A stretch of 37,959 nucleotides of DNA from CAZCTC01 sp964501335 (GCA_964501335.1 CAZCTC010000075.1:1-37959); one strand, 5' to 3'; shown: positions 1-9,191, counted from the stretch's first letter. Program-made: numbers and translations. Notes: a model not told the origin generated them from the letters alone.

Positions 1-70
1 TTTAGGCCGTTTTTTTCACTTCGGCCACTATTTGCACAACCGATGCGCTAATCGCACCGGTCGATTTTTT

Positions 71-116
71 TTCGGGCAGATGCGACGTGCGGGATGGGAG
101 GAGAATGAGTTTTCTT
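71..116 (+). repeat. Degenerate 5' module of the dispersed hairpin element
   Basis: The stretch CGGGCAGATGCGACGTGCGG and the GATGGGAGG after it closely match the segment just before the hairpin copy at 19246-19283 (CGGGTAGATGCGACGCGCGG, then GATG). No hairpin follows, so this looks like a relic. It lies about 50 bases upstream of the first gene. The rest of bases 1-163 shows only short T-runs and weak inverted repeats. Confidence 0.5.
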
Positions 117-163
117 GTGGAGCGGTTACAATTTAAGGAGTTTTTATCCGAAAGGAGAGGGGT

Positions 164-3100
164 ATGAAGGTCTTACGGTTTGTCTGGGTGCTTAGTTTGC
201 TGTCCGGCTTGTTGCTGGCGGCGGCGTTTATAGGCGGTGCGGCCGGTTCTGTGGCTGCGCGGGCGCCGGCTGTGACGCGGTTTTATGTGGATGGCGATGC
301 TCCGGGCGCAATCCATGACGGGCTTTCGTGGAGCACGGCTTATACGACTGTTCAGCCGGCGCTGGCCTGGGCCAGTATTTACAGCATGACGACCTATGAG
401 ATTTGGGTGGCGGAGGGTGTTTATTATCCCGATGAAGGCGGATCCCACGTGAACAATTCCCCTAATGAGGCGTTTCGCCTGGAATGGGATAATGTTCGGC
501 TGTATGGTGGTTTCGCGGGGACGGAGACTTTGCGGTCGCAGCGCGACTGGACGGTTCATCCTGCCATCCTCAGCGGGGATATCGACAAAAACGACAGCAA
601 TAACGACGGTAATTTCGTTGCTGAGAGCTGGAATGATTTGCAGGGCAACAATGCCTGGCATGTGGTTTACCTGAACGGCGATGTGAACCCGGCCATTACG
701 GAGAATACGGTGATCGACGGCTTTATCATTACGGCAGGCAATGCCGATGATGCCAGTCCCAACAATGCGGGCGGTGGTTTACATTGTCGCGGCGGCGGTA
801 CCGATCATGGATGCAGTCCGACGATTTCCAATGTTACCTTCAGCGGCAATCAGGCTACCGGTCCGGGTGGCGGGATGTACAGCACCGGCAGTAACGGCGG
901 GGTGGTCAATCCGGTTCTGACGGATGTTTTTTTCAGGGGGAACTTTTCTCAGCATGGCGGGGCGATGTACAACGATGGGAGTGTGGGCGGTACGGCCCGG
1001 GCGCTGTTGACCAGGGTTGTGTTTACCGGCAATCAGGCCCAGCAAGGCGGCGCGATGTATAACCTGACGGCTGCTCCGACGTTGATCCATGTCGCTTTAA
1101 GCGGAAATGTGGCTTCTTATTACGGTGGCGGGATGTACAACCATACTTCCAGTCATCCGATGTTGATCGATGTGCTTTTCAGCGGCAATGCGACGCTGTA
1201 TTACGGCGGCGGGATGTACAACAACGGCTCCAGCAATCCGACGGTGATCAATTCGACGTTCAGCGGGAATCTGGCGGCCAATTCTGGCGGCGGAATTTAT
1301 AACAGCAGTTCCAGCAGTCCGCAGGTACGGAACAGTATTTTATGGGGCGACGGCGGCGGTGAGATAGCGACGGCCAGCGGGACACCGCTGGTCAGTTACA
1401 GCGATATCCAGGGCGGCTGCCCCGCCGGGGCGAGCTGCGGCAGTGGAATGCTCAATGTCGATCCGTCGTTTGTCGCTCCGGTCGCTTCGGGCGGCGCGCC
1501 CACGACGGCCGGAAATTATCGATTGACGGCCGGCTCTCCGGCGATCAATGCGGGTGACAATTCATTCATTACTCTGACCACAGATCTGGCCGGCCGGGAT
1601 CGGTTGATTCAGCGCACGGTCGATCTGGGGGCCTATGAGGCGGCTCCGTTGTATGTGGATCGGGATGCGACCGGAGCCGGCGACGGGAGTTCGTGGGCCG
1701 ATGCTTTCCCCCGGTTGCAGTCGGCGCTGGATCTGGCCAATGCGAACGGTTCTTTGCTCTATGAGATCTGGGTGGCTGAGGGAACTTATTATCCGGATGA
1801 GGGGGGAAGCCATATCGGCAATGCCCTGACGGAGAGCTTTACGCTGAAATGGAACAATGTGCGGCTTTATGGGGGCTTTGCCGGGACGGAGATTTCGCGC
1901 CTGCAACGGATGGTGGGGAATTATCCGGTGGTTCTCAGCGGTGATCTCAATCAGGATGGTACGCTGACGGGCAATGCTTACCATGTACTCTATCTCGACG
2001 GGGTGACCCAGCAATCGATTACTCCTACGACGATCCTTGATGGATTGATCGTTGCTTCCGGCAATGCGGCCTTCAGTTCTCCTTATGATGCCGGTGGCGG
2101 TCTTTACTGTGCGGGAAACGGCAGCGGCAAGTCTTGCAGTCCGACGGTCTCGAATGTGATTTTCCGCGGCAATCAGGCGGCCTACGGCGGCGCCATGTAC
2201 AACAATGGAAATACCGGCAACAGCAGCCCGGCATTGATCAATGTGCTCTTTAGCGGAAATCATGCCGGGAGCATGGGGGGAGCCATGTATAACAATGGCA
2301 GCACTTCCGGCACCAGCAATCCGGTATTGACCAACGTTACTTTCAGCGGTAACCGGGCGGATACTTCCGGCGGCGGGATGTATAACTATGGGCCGGGAGG
2401 CTCCTGCCATCCGCTCGTGGTCAACGGCATCCATTGGGGCAATTATGCGTCTGCCGATTCGGAGATTGCCAATGTGGGAGCTACGGCGACGATCAGTTAC
2501 AGCGATATCCAGGGCAGCTGTCCCTCCGGAGCGACTTGCGGCAGCGGGATGCTTTATGTCGATCCGAAATTCGTGACGCCGATTTCTGCGACGCTGGCGC
2601 CTGTTGTGACCGGAAATTATCACCTGAATTACACCTCGCCGGTGATCGATGTGGGCAACAGTGTCAGTGCCACGGCGGCAACTGATCTGGACGGCCGGCC
2701 GCGTATTATGCGGGGTGGGGTCGACATGGGAGCTTATGAGTTCGACATCGTTCTGGCGGTCAGTCTGGCCGGGACCGGCAGCGGTACGGTCACCAGCAAT
2801 CCGGCCGGGATCAATTGTGGGGGGGCTTGCGCTGCGGTTTTCCCTTCCGATTCGATTGTCAGTCTGACGGCAGCGCCGGCAACCGGTTCGACCTTTGCCG
2901 GTTGGAGCGGCGACGTGGTGAGCAGTGCCAATCCGATTACGGTGTTGATGGATACCAGTCATAATGTGACGGCGATTTTTAATATCAAGACTTTTGTGAT
3001 CACGCCGACGGCCGGAGCGAACGGGACGATCACTCCAACGGGGCCGCAGATCGTGACTTACGGCAGCAGCCCTGTTTTCACGATCATGCCCGACGTGGGC

Positions 3101-3910
3101 TATCACACGGTCGATGTGGGGGTGGATGGGATTTCGCAGGGGGCGCTGATCAGCTATACCTTTAACAACATCACGGCGAACCATACGATTACGGCGGCCT
3201 TTGCGCTCAACAGCTATATCATTACACCGACGGCCGGGGTGAGCGGCACGATTACGCCTTCCACGCCGCAGGTGGTGCTCTATGGCGGCAGTCGGGCCTT
3301 TACGGTTGCCGCAAATACGGGGTGCCATATTGTCGATGTGGGCGTGGATGGGGCTTCGATGGGGGCGTTGACGGCTTATACTTTCACCGATGTCACGTCC
3401 GATCATACGATCACGGCAACTTTTGCGGTAAATACCTACACTTTAACGACCTTTGTGGTAGGTCAGGGGCAGGTGACCCGGTCTCCCAGCCAGACGGTGT
3501 ACAGCCATGGGCAGGTGGTGGTTCTGACGGCGACGCCGGCGCTTAACTGGTATTTTGGGCAATGGAGCGGGGATGCGGCCGGGGTGCTGACCCGGACTCA
3601 GATCACGATGGACCGCAACAAAATTGTCACGGCGACTTTCCTTTCTTCGGCACCGGTTTCTTATACCTTGACGATGCATCTGGTGGGAAGCGGGGTGGTG
3701 ACGCCGGGGGTGGGGACGCACGGTTATCTTTCGGGGACGGTGGTGGATTTGAGTGCGGGGTCGGTCGGCGGGTGGACTTTTGTCGGCTGGACGGGGGATG
3801 TGACCGGGACGCTCAATCCGGCGCAGCTGATGATGAATGGAAATAAGGAAGTGACGGCGACGTTCCGGCTTAAGGTGTTCCTGCCGGTGGTGACGCGGAA
3901 TCAAAAATAG
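164..3910 (+). CDS. Secreted double beta-helix protein with InlB-type repeats
   Basis: The protein has 1248 aa. An AAAGGAGAGG ribosome-binding site sits just before ATG 164. A signal peptide covers about residues 1-33 (basic start, then a Leu/Ala-rich core). Two homologous modules follow, about 40-492 and 493-855. Each opens with a YVD-G/R-DA motif and a WVAEG-YYPDEGG stretch, continues with GG-MYN and FSGN repeats of the right-handed parallel beta-helix / Pmp-like type, and closes with DLGAYE or DMGAYE. Residues about 858-1236 hold five divergent InlB B-repeats (GWSGD, TATF motifs). The end, KVFLPVVTRNQK, resembles the C-terminal tail of many Chloroflexota exported proteins. It is probably a surface or extracellular protein for adhesion or glycan binding; no catalytic motif was recognised, so an enzymatic role is unproven. 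It is transcribed alone and faces the PfkB gene. Confidence 0.85.
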   Translation: MKVLRFVWVLSLLSGLLLAAAFIGGAAGSVAARAPAVTRFYVDGDAPGAIHDGLSWSTAYTTVQPALAWASIYSMTTYEIWVAEGVYYPDEGGSHVNNSPNEAFRLEWDNVRLYGGFAGTETLRSQRDWTVHPAILSGDIDKNDSNNDGNFVAESWNDLQGNNAWHVVYLNGDVNPAITENTVIDGFIITAGNADDASPNNAGGGLHCRGGGTDHGCSPTISNVTFSGNQATGPGGGMYSTGSNGGVVNPVLTDVFFRGNFSQHGGAMYNDGSVGGTARALLTRVVFTGNQAQQGGAMYNLTAAPTLIHVALSGNVASYYGGGMYNHTSSHPMLIDVLFSGNATLYYGGGMYNNGSSNPTVINSTFSGNLAANSGGGIYNSSSSSPQVRNSILWGDGGGEIATASGTPLVSYSDIQGGCPAGASCGSGMLNVDPSFVAPVASGGAPTTAGNYRLTAGSPAINAGDNSFITLTTDLAGRDRLIQRTVDLGAYEAAPLYVDRDATGAGDGSSWADAFPRLQSALDLANANGSLLYEIWVAEGTYYPDEGGSHIGNALTESFTLKWNNVRLYGGFAGTEISRLQRMVGNYPVVLSGDLNQDGTLTGNAYHVLYLDGVTQQSITPTTILDGLIVASGNAAFSSPYDAGGGLYCAGNGSGKSCSPTVSNVIFRGNQAAYGGAMYNNGNTGNSSPALINVLFSGNHAGSMGGAMYNNGSTSGTSNPVLTNVTFSGNRADTSGGGMYNYGPGGSCHPLVVNGIHWGNYASADSEIANVGATATISYSDIQGSCPSGATCGSGMLYVDPKFVTPISATLAPVVTGNYHLNYTSPVIDVGNSVSATAATDLDGRPRIMRGGVDMGAYEFDIVLAVSLAGTGSGTVTSNPAGINCGGACAAVFPSDSIVSLTAAPATGSTFAGWSGDVVSSANPITVLMDTSHNVTAIFNIKTFVITPTAGANGTITPTGPQIVTYGSSPVFTIMPDVGYHTVDVGVDGISQGALISYTFNNITANHTITAAFALNSYIITPTAGVSGTITPSTPQVVLYGGSRAFTVAANTGCHIVDVGVDGASMGALTAYTFTDVTSDHTITATFAVNTYTLTTFVVGQGQVTRSPSQTVYSHGQVVVLTATPALNWYFGQWSGDAAGVLTRTQITMDRNKIVTATFLSSAPVSYTLTMHLVGSGVVTPGVGTHGYLSGTVVDLSAGSVGGWTFVGWTGDVTGTLNPAQLMMNGNKEVTATFRLKVFLPVVTRNQK

Positions 3911-4007
3911 GTTTTTCTTTGACCGGTTGGTGGCCTTTTAGCATCCCGCAACCGATGCTTTCCAGGTGAAAGGTGACGCGCTGGATGGGGGGAGAAAGTT
4001 TTTTATT

Positions 4008-4045
4008 TATGTTTTGGCGCACTTTCTGAAGTGCGCCAAAACATA
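4008..4045 (+). repeat. Dispersed hairpin element, copy 1
   Basis: A 15-bp perfect stem (4008-4022 with 4031-4045) extends by two T-A pairs to loop TCTG. The inner stem is GGCGCAC/GTGCGCC. A 5' module (CATCCCGC ... GACGCGCTGGATGG) precedes it at about 3951-3990, and a T7 run follows. It lies between convergent genes, so it could also terminate the + strand gene. Confidence 0.85.
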
Positions 4046-4086
4046 GTTTTTTTCCGCTTTTCAGGGCTACCTGCACAGGTCTCTTT

Positions 4087-5022
4087 TTATTGTTCCAGGT
4101 AGGGCAGGACTTCGGCGAGGGTGGGTTGGGCGGCGGTGCCGCCGGCCAGCCGGGTGGAGAGGGCGCCGCAGATCGTGGCGAAGTGGAGGCTTTGCTGCGG
4201 TTCCCAACCGGCCAGATAGCCGTAGATGAAGCCTGCGTCGAAGGTGTCGCCGGCACCGACGGTATCGGTGACTTCCATGGAGAGGGAGAGCGCCGTCCAG
4301 CTTTGTCCACCCTGTTGAAGTAAGGCTCCCTGGGCGCCGAGTTTGACGACCACGCGGCCGGCCGAGGCTGCCAGCAGTTTTGCAGCGGTGATGACGTCGG
4401 GTTGGCGGGCGACGGCGCAACTTTCGGTTTCGTTGGGCAGGAAGATGTCGGTACGAGGCAGAACTTCGTCCAGGCCGGCCCAACGTTCGCTCGGATCATA
4501 GTTGGGGTCCAGGGAGGTGCTTAAGCCGAGGCGATGGGCCTTTTCGAACAGGGCCGGCACGTCAGGTTGCAGGGCTTTTTGCAGGAAATAGCTGGCGAGG
4601 TGTAGATGGCGCGCCCGGGTGAGCAGTTCTTCCGGAATTTCGGCGAAGCGCAGGCTGGAGATCGCGCCGGAGAAGGTAAGAATGGCACGATCTTCGCCGC
4701 GGTTGAGGATGACGGAGAGGCCGGTACGCTGCGCGGGATCTTCGAGGATGCCGGAGATGTCGATGCCGCGTTCGGCCAGGGAATCGCGCATAAAACGGCC
4801 GAACTGGTCGGGGCCGATTTTGCCGATGAAGGCGACGTGCAGACCTAATCGGGCGGCGCCACAGGCAAAGATCGCCGCCGAACTGCCGATGGTCAGTTCG
4901 GCGGCGGCGATCAGCTGTTCCGCCTGCCCGAAGGCGGGCGTGACATTGCCGGAAAGGATCAGATCGGGGTTGAGTTCCCCGACCACTATGATATCAAACT
5001 CTCGCGCGGCCATAAGCGGCAT
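4087..5022 (-). CDS. PfkB-family sugar kinase
   Basis: The protein has 311 aa, the usual size of ribokinase/PfkB kinases. The N-terminal strand VVGELNPDLIL matches the family start. The C-terminal PfkB signature VGAGDTFDAGF carries the anion-hole GAGD motif with the catalytic base at about Asp259. It should phosphorylate a sugar or sugar phosphate with ATP in the cytoplasm. It is the last gene of a leftward four-gene operon after GH36, SIS isomerase and LacD-type aldolase. Its start overlaps the aldolase end by 29 nt (ATG 5022) or 20 nt (in-frame ATG 5013), which suggests translational coupling. Next to a LacD-like aldolase, a tagatose-6-phosphate or similar ketose-phosphate kinase is the natural guess. 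2-keto-3-deoxygluconate, fructose or sulfofructose kinase cannot be excluded by eye. Confidence 0.88.
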   Translation of the reverse strand: MPLMAAREFDIIVVGELNPDLILSGNVTPAFGQAEQLIAAAELTIGSSAAIFACGAARLGLHVAFIGKIGPDQFGRFMRDSLAERGIDISGILEDPAQRTGLSVILNRGEDRAILTFSGAISSLRFAEIPEELLTRARHLHLASYFLQKALQPDVPALFEKAHRLGLSTSLDPNYDPSERWAGLDEVLPRTDIFLPNETESCAVARQPDVITAAKLLAASAGRVVVKLGAQGALLQQGGQSWTALSLSMEVTDTVGAGDTFDAGFIYGYLAGWEPQQSLHFATICGALSTRLAGGTAAQPTLAEVLPYLEQ

Positions 5023-5977
5023 ACCAGCTGGGCGTGACCAGGGTGGGTGTATAGAAGTCAGTCCATGGGCGAGCCGTGGCGGTGCAGAGGGCGGTGAGTT
5101 CTTCCATGCGCGGCCGGGCCACGTTTTCCAGGAAATGTAATCGTTTTTCAGCGGTCAAGGTCGGTGCCTCCTGCCAGACGGCACGGCCCACGGCGATGCC
5201 GCTGGCGCCTTGTTCGCAGGCGATGCGGACCTGACGGGTGAAGGTGGCGAAATCGACCGAGGCGGAGAGCAGCACCCAGGGAGTGCGGCTGGCGGCGGAG
5301 AGTTCGGCGCAGGCTTCGGCCCAGGCGGCTTCGTCGGGTTCGGCTGTGATATCCAGCGGAAATTCGGCTTTGAGCACATCGACGCCGGGAAGGGTCAAAC
5401 GGCGAGCCGTTTCGATTACCACCCGACGGCGTTCCTGGGGGGAGAGTTTCTTTTGCGTCGGGTTGGGAGAGTAAGAAAGCGGTTCCAGAAAGAAAGCGAT
5501 ATCCTGGGCCAGGCATTCTTCGGCGACCTGCCGGATCAGCTTTTCGATGGTGTCGGCCGAAGGGGTGTGGGGATGGTAGTAGACGAGCAGTTTGACGGCA
5601 TTGGCGCCCATGCGGCGGGCTTTGGCTACATTCCATTCGGGCAGGATGCGGCTCTGGCGGGCGGTGGGATCGCCGGTGTACCCGGTCGCTTCCATCGCCA
5701 TGATCAGGCCGCGGGTGCCGGGCATGACGCCGGCGGCGATGCCCTGGGCGCCGCCGACTTCGGGATCGAGCAGGGTCGCCGTGGCGGAGGGGGCCAGGAC
5801 TTGGACGACCTGTTGTTTGAAGGCGATCATGTCGGCCGCGCTGACAGTTTCAGGGGCGGCCGGGTTGAGTGCCTGGCGCAGGTTGTTGCGATGATCGAGT
5901 GCCAGGATCGAGAAGGCTCCATTGGGAGCCGTACATTGTTGCAGACTGCGGATTTTTCCAATTGAAAGGGTTTCCAT
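4994..5977 (-). CDS. LacD-like class I ketose-bisphosphate aldolase
   Basis: The protein has 327 aa. The motifs LALDHRNNLR near the N-terminus, AVKLLVYYHP, FFLEPLSY and DVLKAEFPLD are typical of the tagatose-1,6-bisphosphate aldolase (LacD) family. Lys203 in VLKAEFP is the expected Schiff-base lysine. It should cleave a ketose 1,6-bisphosphate (or related 1-phosphate) to dihydroxyacetone phosphate plus an aldehyde. The SIS gene ends 6 nt upstream, and the end overlaps the start of the PfkB gene. The start has no strong Shine-Dalgarno (TTAAAATAAT precedes ATG), consistent with coupling to the upstream gene. YihT-type sulfofructose-1-phosphate aldolases belong to the same superfamily, so the substrate is uncertain. 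Confidence 0.8.
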   Translation of the reverse strand: METLSIGKIRSLQQCTAPNGAFSILALDHRNNLRQALNPAAPETVSAADMIAFKQQVVQVLAPSATATLLDPEVGGAQGIAAGVMPGTRGLIMAMEATGYTGDPTARQSRILPEWNVAKARRMGANAVKLLVYYHPHTPSADTIEKLIRQVAEECLAQDIAFFLEPLSYSPNPTQKKLSPQERRRVVIETARRLTLPGVDVLKAEFPLDITAEPDEAAWAEACAELSAASRTPWVLLSASVDFATFTRQVRIACEQGASGIAVGRAVWQEAPTLTAEKRLHFLENVARPRMEELTALCTATARPWTDFYTPTLVTPSWYAAYGRARV

Positions 5978-5983
5978 ATTATT

Positions 5984-7015
5984 TTAAATCTTTACCACGG
6001 TATCTAAGTGGCGCGGGCGATCGGGATCCAACCCTTTGGCCAGCGCCCGTTCAAAGGCTAATAATTGCCCGACAGGTAGATAGAGGATGTCGCGGAGCGG
6101 CTCATCCAGATCGGCGGCGATGGCGATCTCGGCCGACTCGTTTCCGATGCTCAGGATTTTGCTGCCCAGGGCGCGCATTTCGTCCAGAACGGCTGTTTCG
6201 GGGGCGCGTTGGGCGATGGAGAGCAATCCCAGGATCAGTGTGGTCGGCGTCACCATGGACTTGGGCCCGTGGCGGAATTCCAGGAAGTGGAAGGGTTCAC
6301 TGTGGGAGAGCGACATCTCTTTTAATTTCAGACTGAGTTCGGCGGCCAGTCCATAACGGGTGCCGGAACCCAGGATGTAGAAACGATCGAGCGATTGGTT
6401 ACGGCCGAAGAGGGCAGCGAGTGGGGCGGCCTGTTCCAGTACATGCCGGCCGGCGGCCGGGAGCCGTGTCATCTGGTCATAGAGTTCGGGTTTTCCGGCC
6501 CAGAGTGCGGCGAGGCCCAGCGTGGCCAGATAGAGGGTCGAGAAGGCCCGCGTCTGAGCGACGCTGCGTTCGGCGCCGGATTCAAAGATCAGATTGAGTG
6601 TGCCCATTTGGGCCAGCGGCCTCTGTGGATAGCAGGAAAGGGTGACCAGCTCGCCGCGGCGGTCGGCCAGGAAAGCTTCACAGGCGCGCAGCGTTTCGCT
6701 GGTCTCGCCGGAGCGACTGACGGCGATCAACAGGAGCCGGCCGGTAAGCGGATAAGCGGAGGCCGGGTAGAGCCAGAGTTCCGAGGCGGGCAGGGCGCGG
6801 GCGGGCGCTCCGGTCAGGGTTTGACAGAGCGCCGCCGCGGCCAGGGCCAGATAGTAGGTTGAGCCGCAGCCGGTGAAGATGAGCAGGTCGTAGGGGCCGG
6901 TCTGGCCCAGGGCGCGGATTTCTTCACGCCGGCGGTTCAATTCATCCAGAGCCGCAGCCCAGGCTTCGGGCTGCGAGAAAATTTCTTCGCGAGTGTAATG
7001 GCCGGAAGTTGTCAT
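5984..7015 (-). CDS. Double-SIS sugar-phosphate isomerase/deaminase (GlmS C-half / AgaS-like)
   Basis: The protein has 343 aa with two SIS domains and no glutaminase domain. The first SIS domain holds FTGCGSTYYLAL and the phosphate-binding SRSGETSETL. The second holds ILGSGTRYGLAAE, LKLKEMS and FRHGPKS. The C-terminal GLDPDRPRHLDTVVKI matches the GlmS isomerase tail. These enzymes isomerise aldose/ketose 6-phosphates or deaminate amino-sugar 6-phosphates. GGAG upstream supports ATG 7015, 17 nt after the GH36 stop. In this operon it would provide the ketose phosphate for the PfkB kinase and LacD-like aldolase. Whether it handles galactose/tagatose phosphate, galactosamine-6-phosphate or another hexose cannot be told from the sequence. 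Confidence 0.85.
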   Translation of the reverse strand: MTTSGHYTREEIFSQPEAWAAALDELNRRREEIRALGQTGPYDLLIFTGCGSTYYLALAAAALCQTLTGAPARALPASELWLYPASAYPLTGRLLLIAVSRSGETSETLRACEAFLADRRGELVTLSCYPQRPLAQMGTLNLIFESGAERSVAQTRAFSTLYLATLGLAALWAGKPELYDQMTRLPAAGRHVLEQAAPLAALFGRNQSLDRFYILGSGTRYGLAAELSLKLKEMSLSHSEPFHFLEFRHGPKSMVTPTTLILGLLSIAQRAPETAVLDEMRALGSKILSIGNESAEIAIAADLDEPLRDILYLPVGQLLAFERALAKGLDPDRPRHLDTVVKI

Positions 7016-7032
7016 TGAAAGACTCCTTCGTT

Positions 7033-9012
7033 TTATCGTTTGGGCGATGCTGCGAGCAACAGCGCTCCTTTAAATGATACCTCTAAAGTTGCTTCCGGGC
7101 CCTCTATAGTTCCGAATGGAATGTCGTGAACGTAATCTTCCAGTTGATAGGTTTGCGATTCCAGCCCGCGCAGCGTGATGCCGCCGGTGTAGGATTCGTC
7201 GGCGCGGCCGGCATAGAAGGCGTAATAGAGCCGTTCGCCTTTGCGGATGGCGTGAGCCTCGGGCCGGTCGTAGGCCAGATCGTAGAGATTTAAATAGTCA
7301 CCATCCGCCGGCCGGTGGTCGCGGTAGAGGGCGAGCCATTGCTTGAGCTGCGATTCCCGTTCGGGGGTCAGTTCCCACCAGTCATTGAGACGGGCGCGTA
7401 CCTCCGGGTCGGGCGGCCAGACGAATTTGGTGCCGGGCACGCCTCCGGGGCCGATGCTGGAGGCGAAGTCGGCGCTGTCGTCGGAAAGTTCTACATGGTC
7501 GGCGAAGACGGCGGCCCGCGGACCCAACAGGGCTTTGTAGACCTTGATGCGCTGGCGGACCTGGGCGCTGTTGTGCGGATCGGCTGTGACGGCCTGATCC
7601 AGATAGGGCAGCAGGTTGAAGGTGATCGGCGCGCCGCAGGGGCAGATCTGGGTGACGCTGGCCGGTTTGAGCCGGCGCGTTGTTTCAAAAATAATGCGGT
7701 AGATTTCGGCCAGGGCTTCGACGGATTCGCTGGGCCGGGCATGATGATGGGCCGGGTTGTAGCAGGGCGGGACGGTGTAAATATTATCCAGTTTGTGGCC
7801 GTCGAAGTCCCACTCGTGGATGAAGCGCAGGGTGGTTTCGCGGATGTGTTCCTGGACGCCGGGCAGGGCCGGGCAGAGGATCGACAGGTGGCGGTTGTTG
7901 GTCGCTTCGGTGCCGTCCTCATTTAAAATGAGCCAGTCGGGGTGTTGCCGCAGGATCTCGGAGAGTTCGTGCGGGTAGTTTTCCCAGTGGCTGAATTGGT
8001 TTTCTACCGCGAGTGGATACCACCAGATCTGGGCGCAGGCACCGGCGGCATGGAGATCGTCGACCATGTGGCGCAGTTGGGGCTCGCCGCCGGGAAAGGT
8101 GTCGGTGCGGGGGTTCCAGTCGCTATAGCGATCGAACCAGCGGTCGTCGAGGGTCAGCCAGCGAAGGCCGAGTTCGGTTGTCTTGGGCATCACGCCGGTG
8201 ATTTCCGAGGGGCGTACATCGAATTCATAGCCCCACGAGCACCAGACGGGTTCGTAGCATTCTTCGGTCGGTTCGGCGGCATGGAGGCCGAGTTCGGCCA
8301 TTACGGCGCGATAGAGGGCCAGCGGTTCGAAGAAATCACCGTGGTGGAGCGAGAGCAGGGTGCGCAGGCCGTGGAGCGTTCCGCCCGGCGCGATGGTGCC
8401 GGGGCGGCGGTCTTCCAGCGCCAGCGTGATCTGGTTTTCCCGGGCCTGGACGGGCATGTGCCATTCTTGGGGATGTTGTTCGATGTGCATCAGGGCCAGA
8501 CCCTGATGTGTGTCCCAGACGTAAACCAACGGGAGTCCTCCGCCTTCGGTGCTGTGACGGTGGCCGAGGAAATTGTCGCGTTTGAAGTGACGGGGGAGCG
8601 GGCCGGCGAAGTCCTGGCCCCAGGAGACGGCGGCGCCCTGGAAGGACCAGCGTTCGCCCGTCCAGGCGGTCAGATCGAGTTGAGGGAGCGTGAGCTGTTC
8701 AATGTGGATCGGTTCGGCGCTTAGATTTTCAAATTGCCATTGGAGGATCAGGGCATCGGGCCATTGGGCATAGGCTTCGACGGTGAAGGTGGCGCGTAAG
8801 GTTTGGGCGAGATTGCCGGCGTTGACGGTGAGCTGTGCGGCTTTTCCCAGGTCGGTGGAGATCGATTCCGCAGCGCATTGGATTGTGGAATGCCAGTGAT
8901 GGGGGCCCAGGGCAACCTGTCCGCGGGCGAGCAGCGAGTTATCGTCGGCCAGTTGCAGTTCAAAGGTCAGGTCGTCTTTGACGGAAAGCGCTAAATTGCG
9001 GTTGATAATCAT
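7033..9012 (-). CDS. GH36-type alpha-galactosidase (clan GH-D)
   Basis: The protein has 659 aa and no signal peptide, so it is probably cytoplasmic. An N-terminal beta-sandwich (about 1-290) precedes a TIM barrel and a C-terminal beta domain. The barrel strands carry WCSWGYEF, LTLDDRWFD, WWYPLA and DGHKLDNIYTV. In the last, Asp409 of the K-L-D motif is the likely nucleophile; Asp478 in TADPHNSAQVRQR is the likely acid/base, 69 residues later as expected for the family. ATG 9012 was chosen because AAGGAGT precedes it. A longer frame runs on to 9156 but passes through a repeat hairpin, so it is not used. It should release alpha-galactose from internalised oligosaccharides and leads the operon with SIS, aldolase and kinase. 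GH27/GH31-like activities are less likely alternatives. Confidence 0.8.
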   Translation of the reverse strand: MIINRNLALSVKDDLTFELQLADDNSLLARGQVALGPHHWHSTIQCAAESISTDLGKAAQLTVNAGNLAQTLRATFTVEAYAQWPDALILQWQFENLSAEPIHIEQLTLPQLDLTAWTGERWSFQGAAVSWGQDFAGPLPRHFKRDNFLGHRHSTEGGGLPLVYVWDTHQGLALMHIEQHPQEWHMPVQARENQITLALEDRRPGTIAPGGTLHGLRTLLSLHHGDFFEPLALYRAVMAELGLHAAEPTEECYEPVWCSWGYEFDVRPSEITGVMPKTTELGLRWLTLDDRWFDRYSDWNPRTDTFPGGEPQLRHMVDDLHAAGACAQIWWYPLAVENQFSHWENYPHELSEILRQHPDWLILNEDGTEATNNRHLSILCPALPGVQEHIRETTLRFIHEWDFDGHKLDNIYTVPPCYNPAHHHARPSESVEALAEIYRIIFETTRRLKPASVTQICPCGAPITFNLLPYLDQAVTADPHNSAQVRQRIKVYKALLGPRAAVFADHVELSDDSADFASSIGPGGVPGTKFVWPPDPEVRARLNDWWELTPERESQLKQWLALYRDHRPADGDYLNLYDLAYDRPEAHAIRKGERLYYAFYAGRADESYTGGITLRGLESQTYQLEDYVHDIPFGTIEGPEATLEVSFKGALLLAASPKR

Positions 9013-9140
9013 GGTGGGACTCCTTCCTGGAATAGAAATTCTTTTCTTTCGTGCGGTTAGCTTTTTGCGTCCCGCAACGGGTATTTGCCCGGTAAAAGGC
9101 GACGCGCTGGATGCTACACGACAGAGAGAGTTATTTTTTT

Positions 9141-9176
9141 GTGTTTTTGCACGCATTCTTATGCGTGCAAAAACAC
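9141..9176 (+). repeat. Dispersed hairpin element, copy 2
   Basis: A 16-bp perfect stem (9141-9156 with 9161-9176) has loop TCTT. The inner stem is GCACGCAT/ATGCGTGC. The 5' module GCGTCCCGCAACGGG ... GACGCGCTGGATG starts near 9068. It lies between divergent genes, where a terminator would have no obvious gene to end. Confidence 0.85.
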
Positions 9177-9191
9177 GGTTTTTTCCGATCT

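Noticed and set aside
4087..7015. Confident sulfoquinovose pathway
   Set aside because: There is no GH31/GH188 sulfoquinovosidase, sulfolactaldehyde reductase/dehydrogenase or sulfonate exporter, and the operon leads with a GH36 enzyme. It is kept only as an alternative.
9013..9156. N-terminal extension of the GH36 protein
   Set aside because: The open frame runs through a dispersed hairpin element, and ATG 9012 has a good Shine-Dalgarno and the expected N-terminus.
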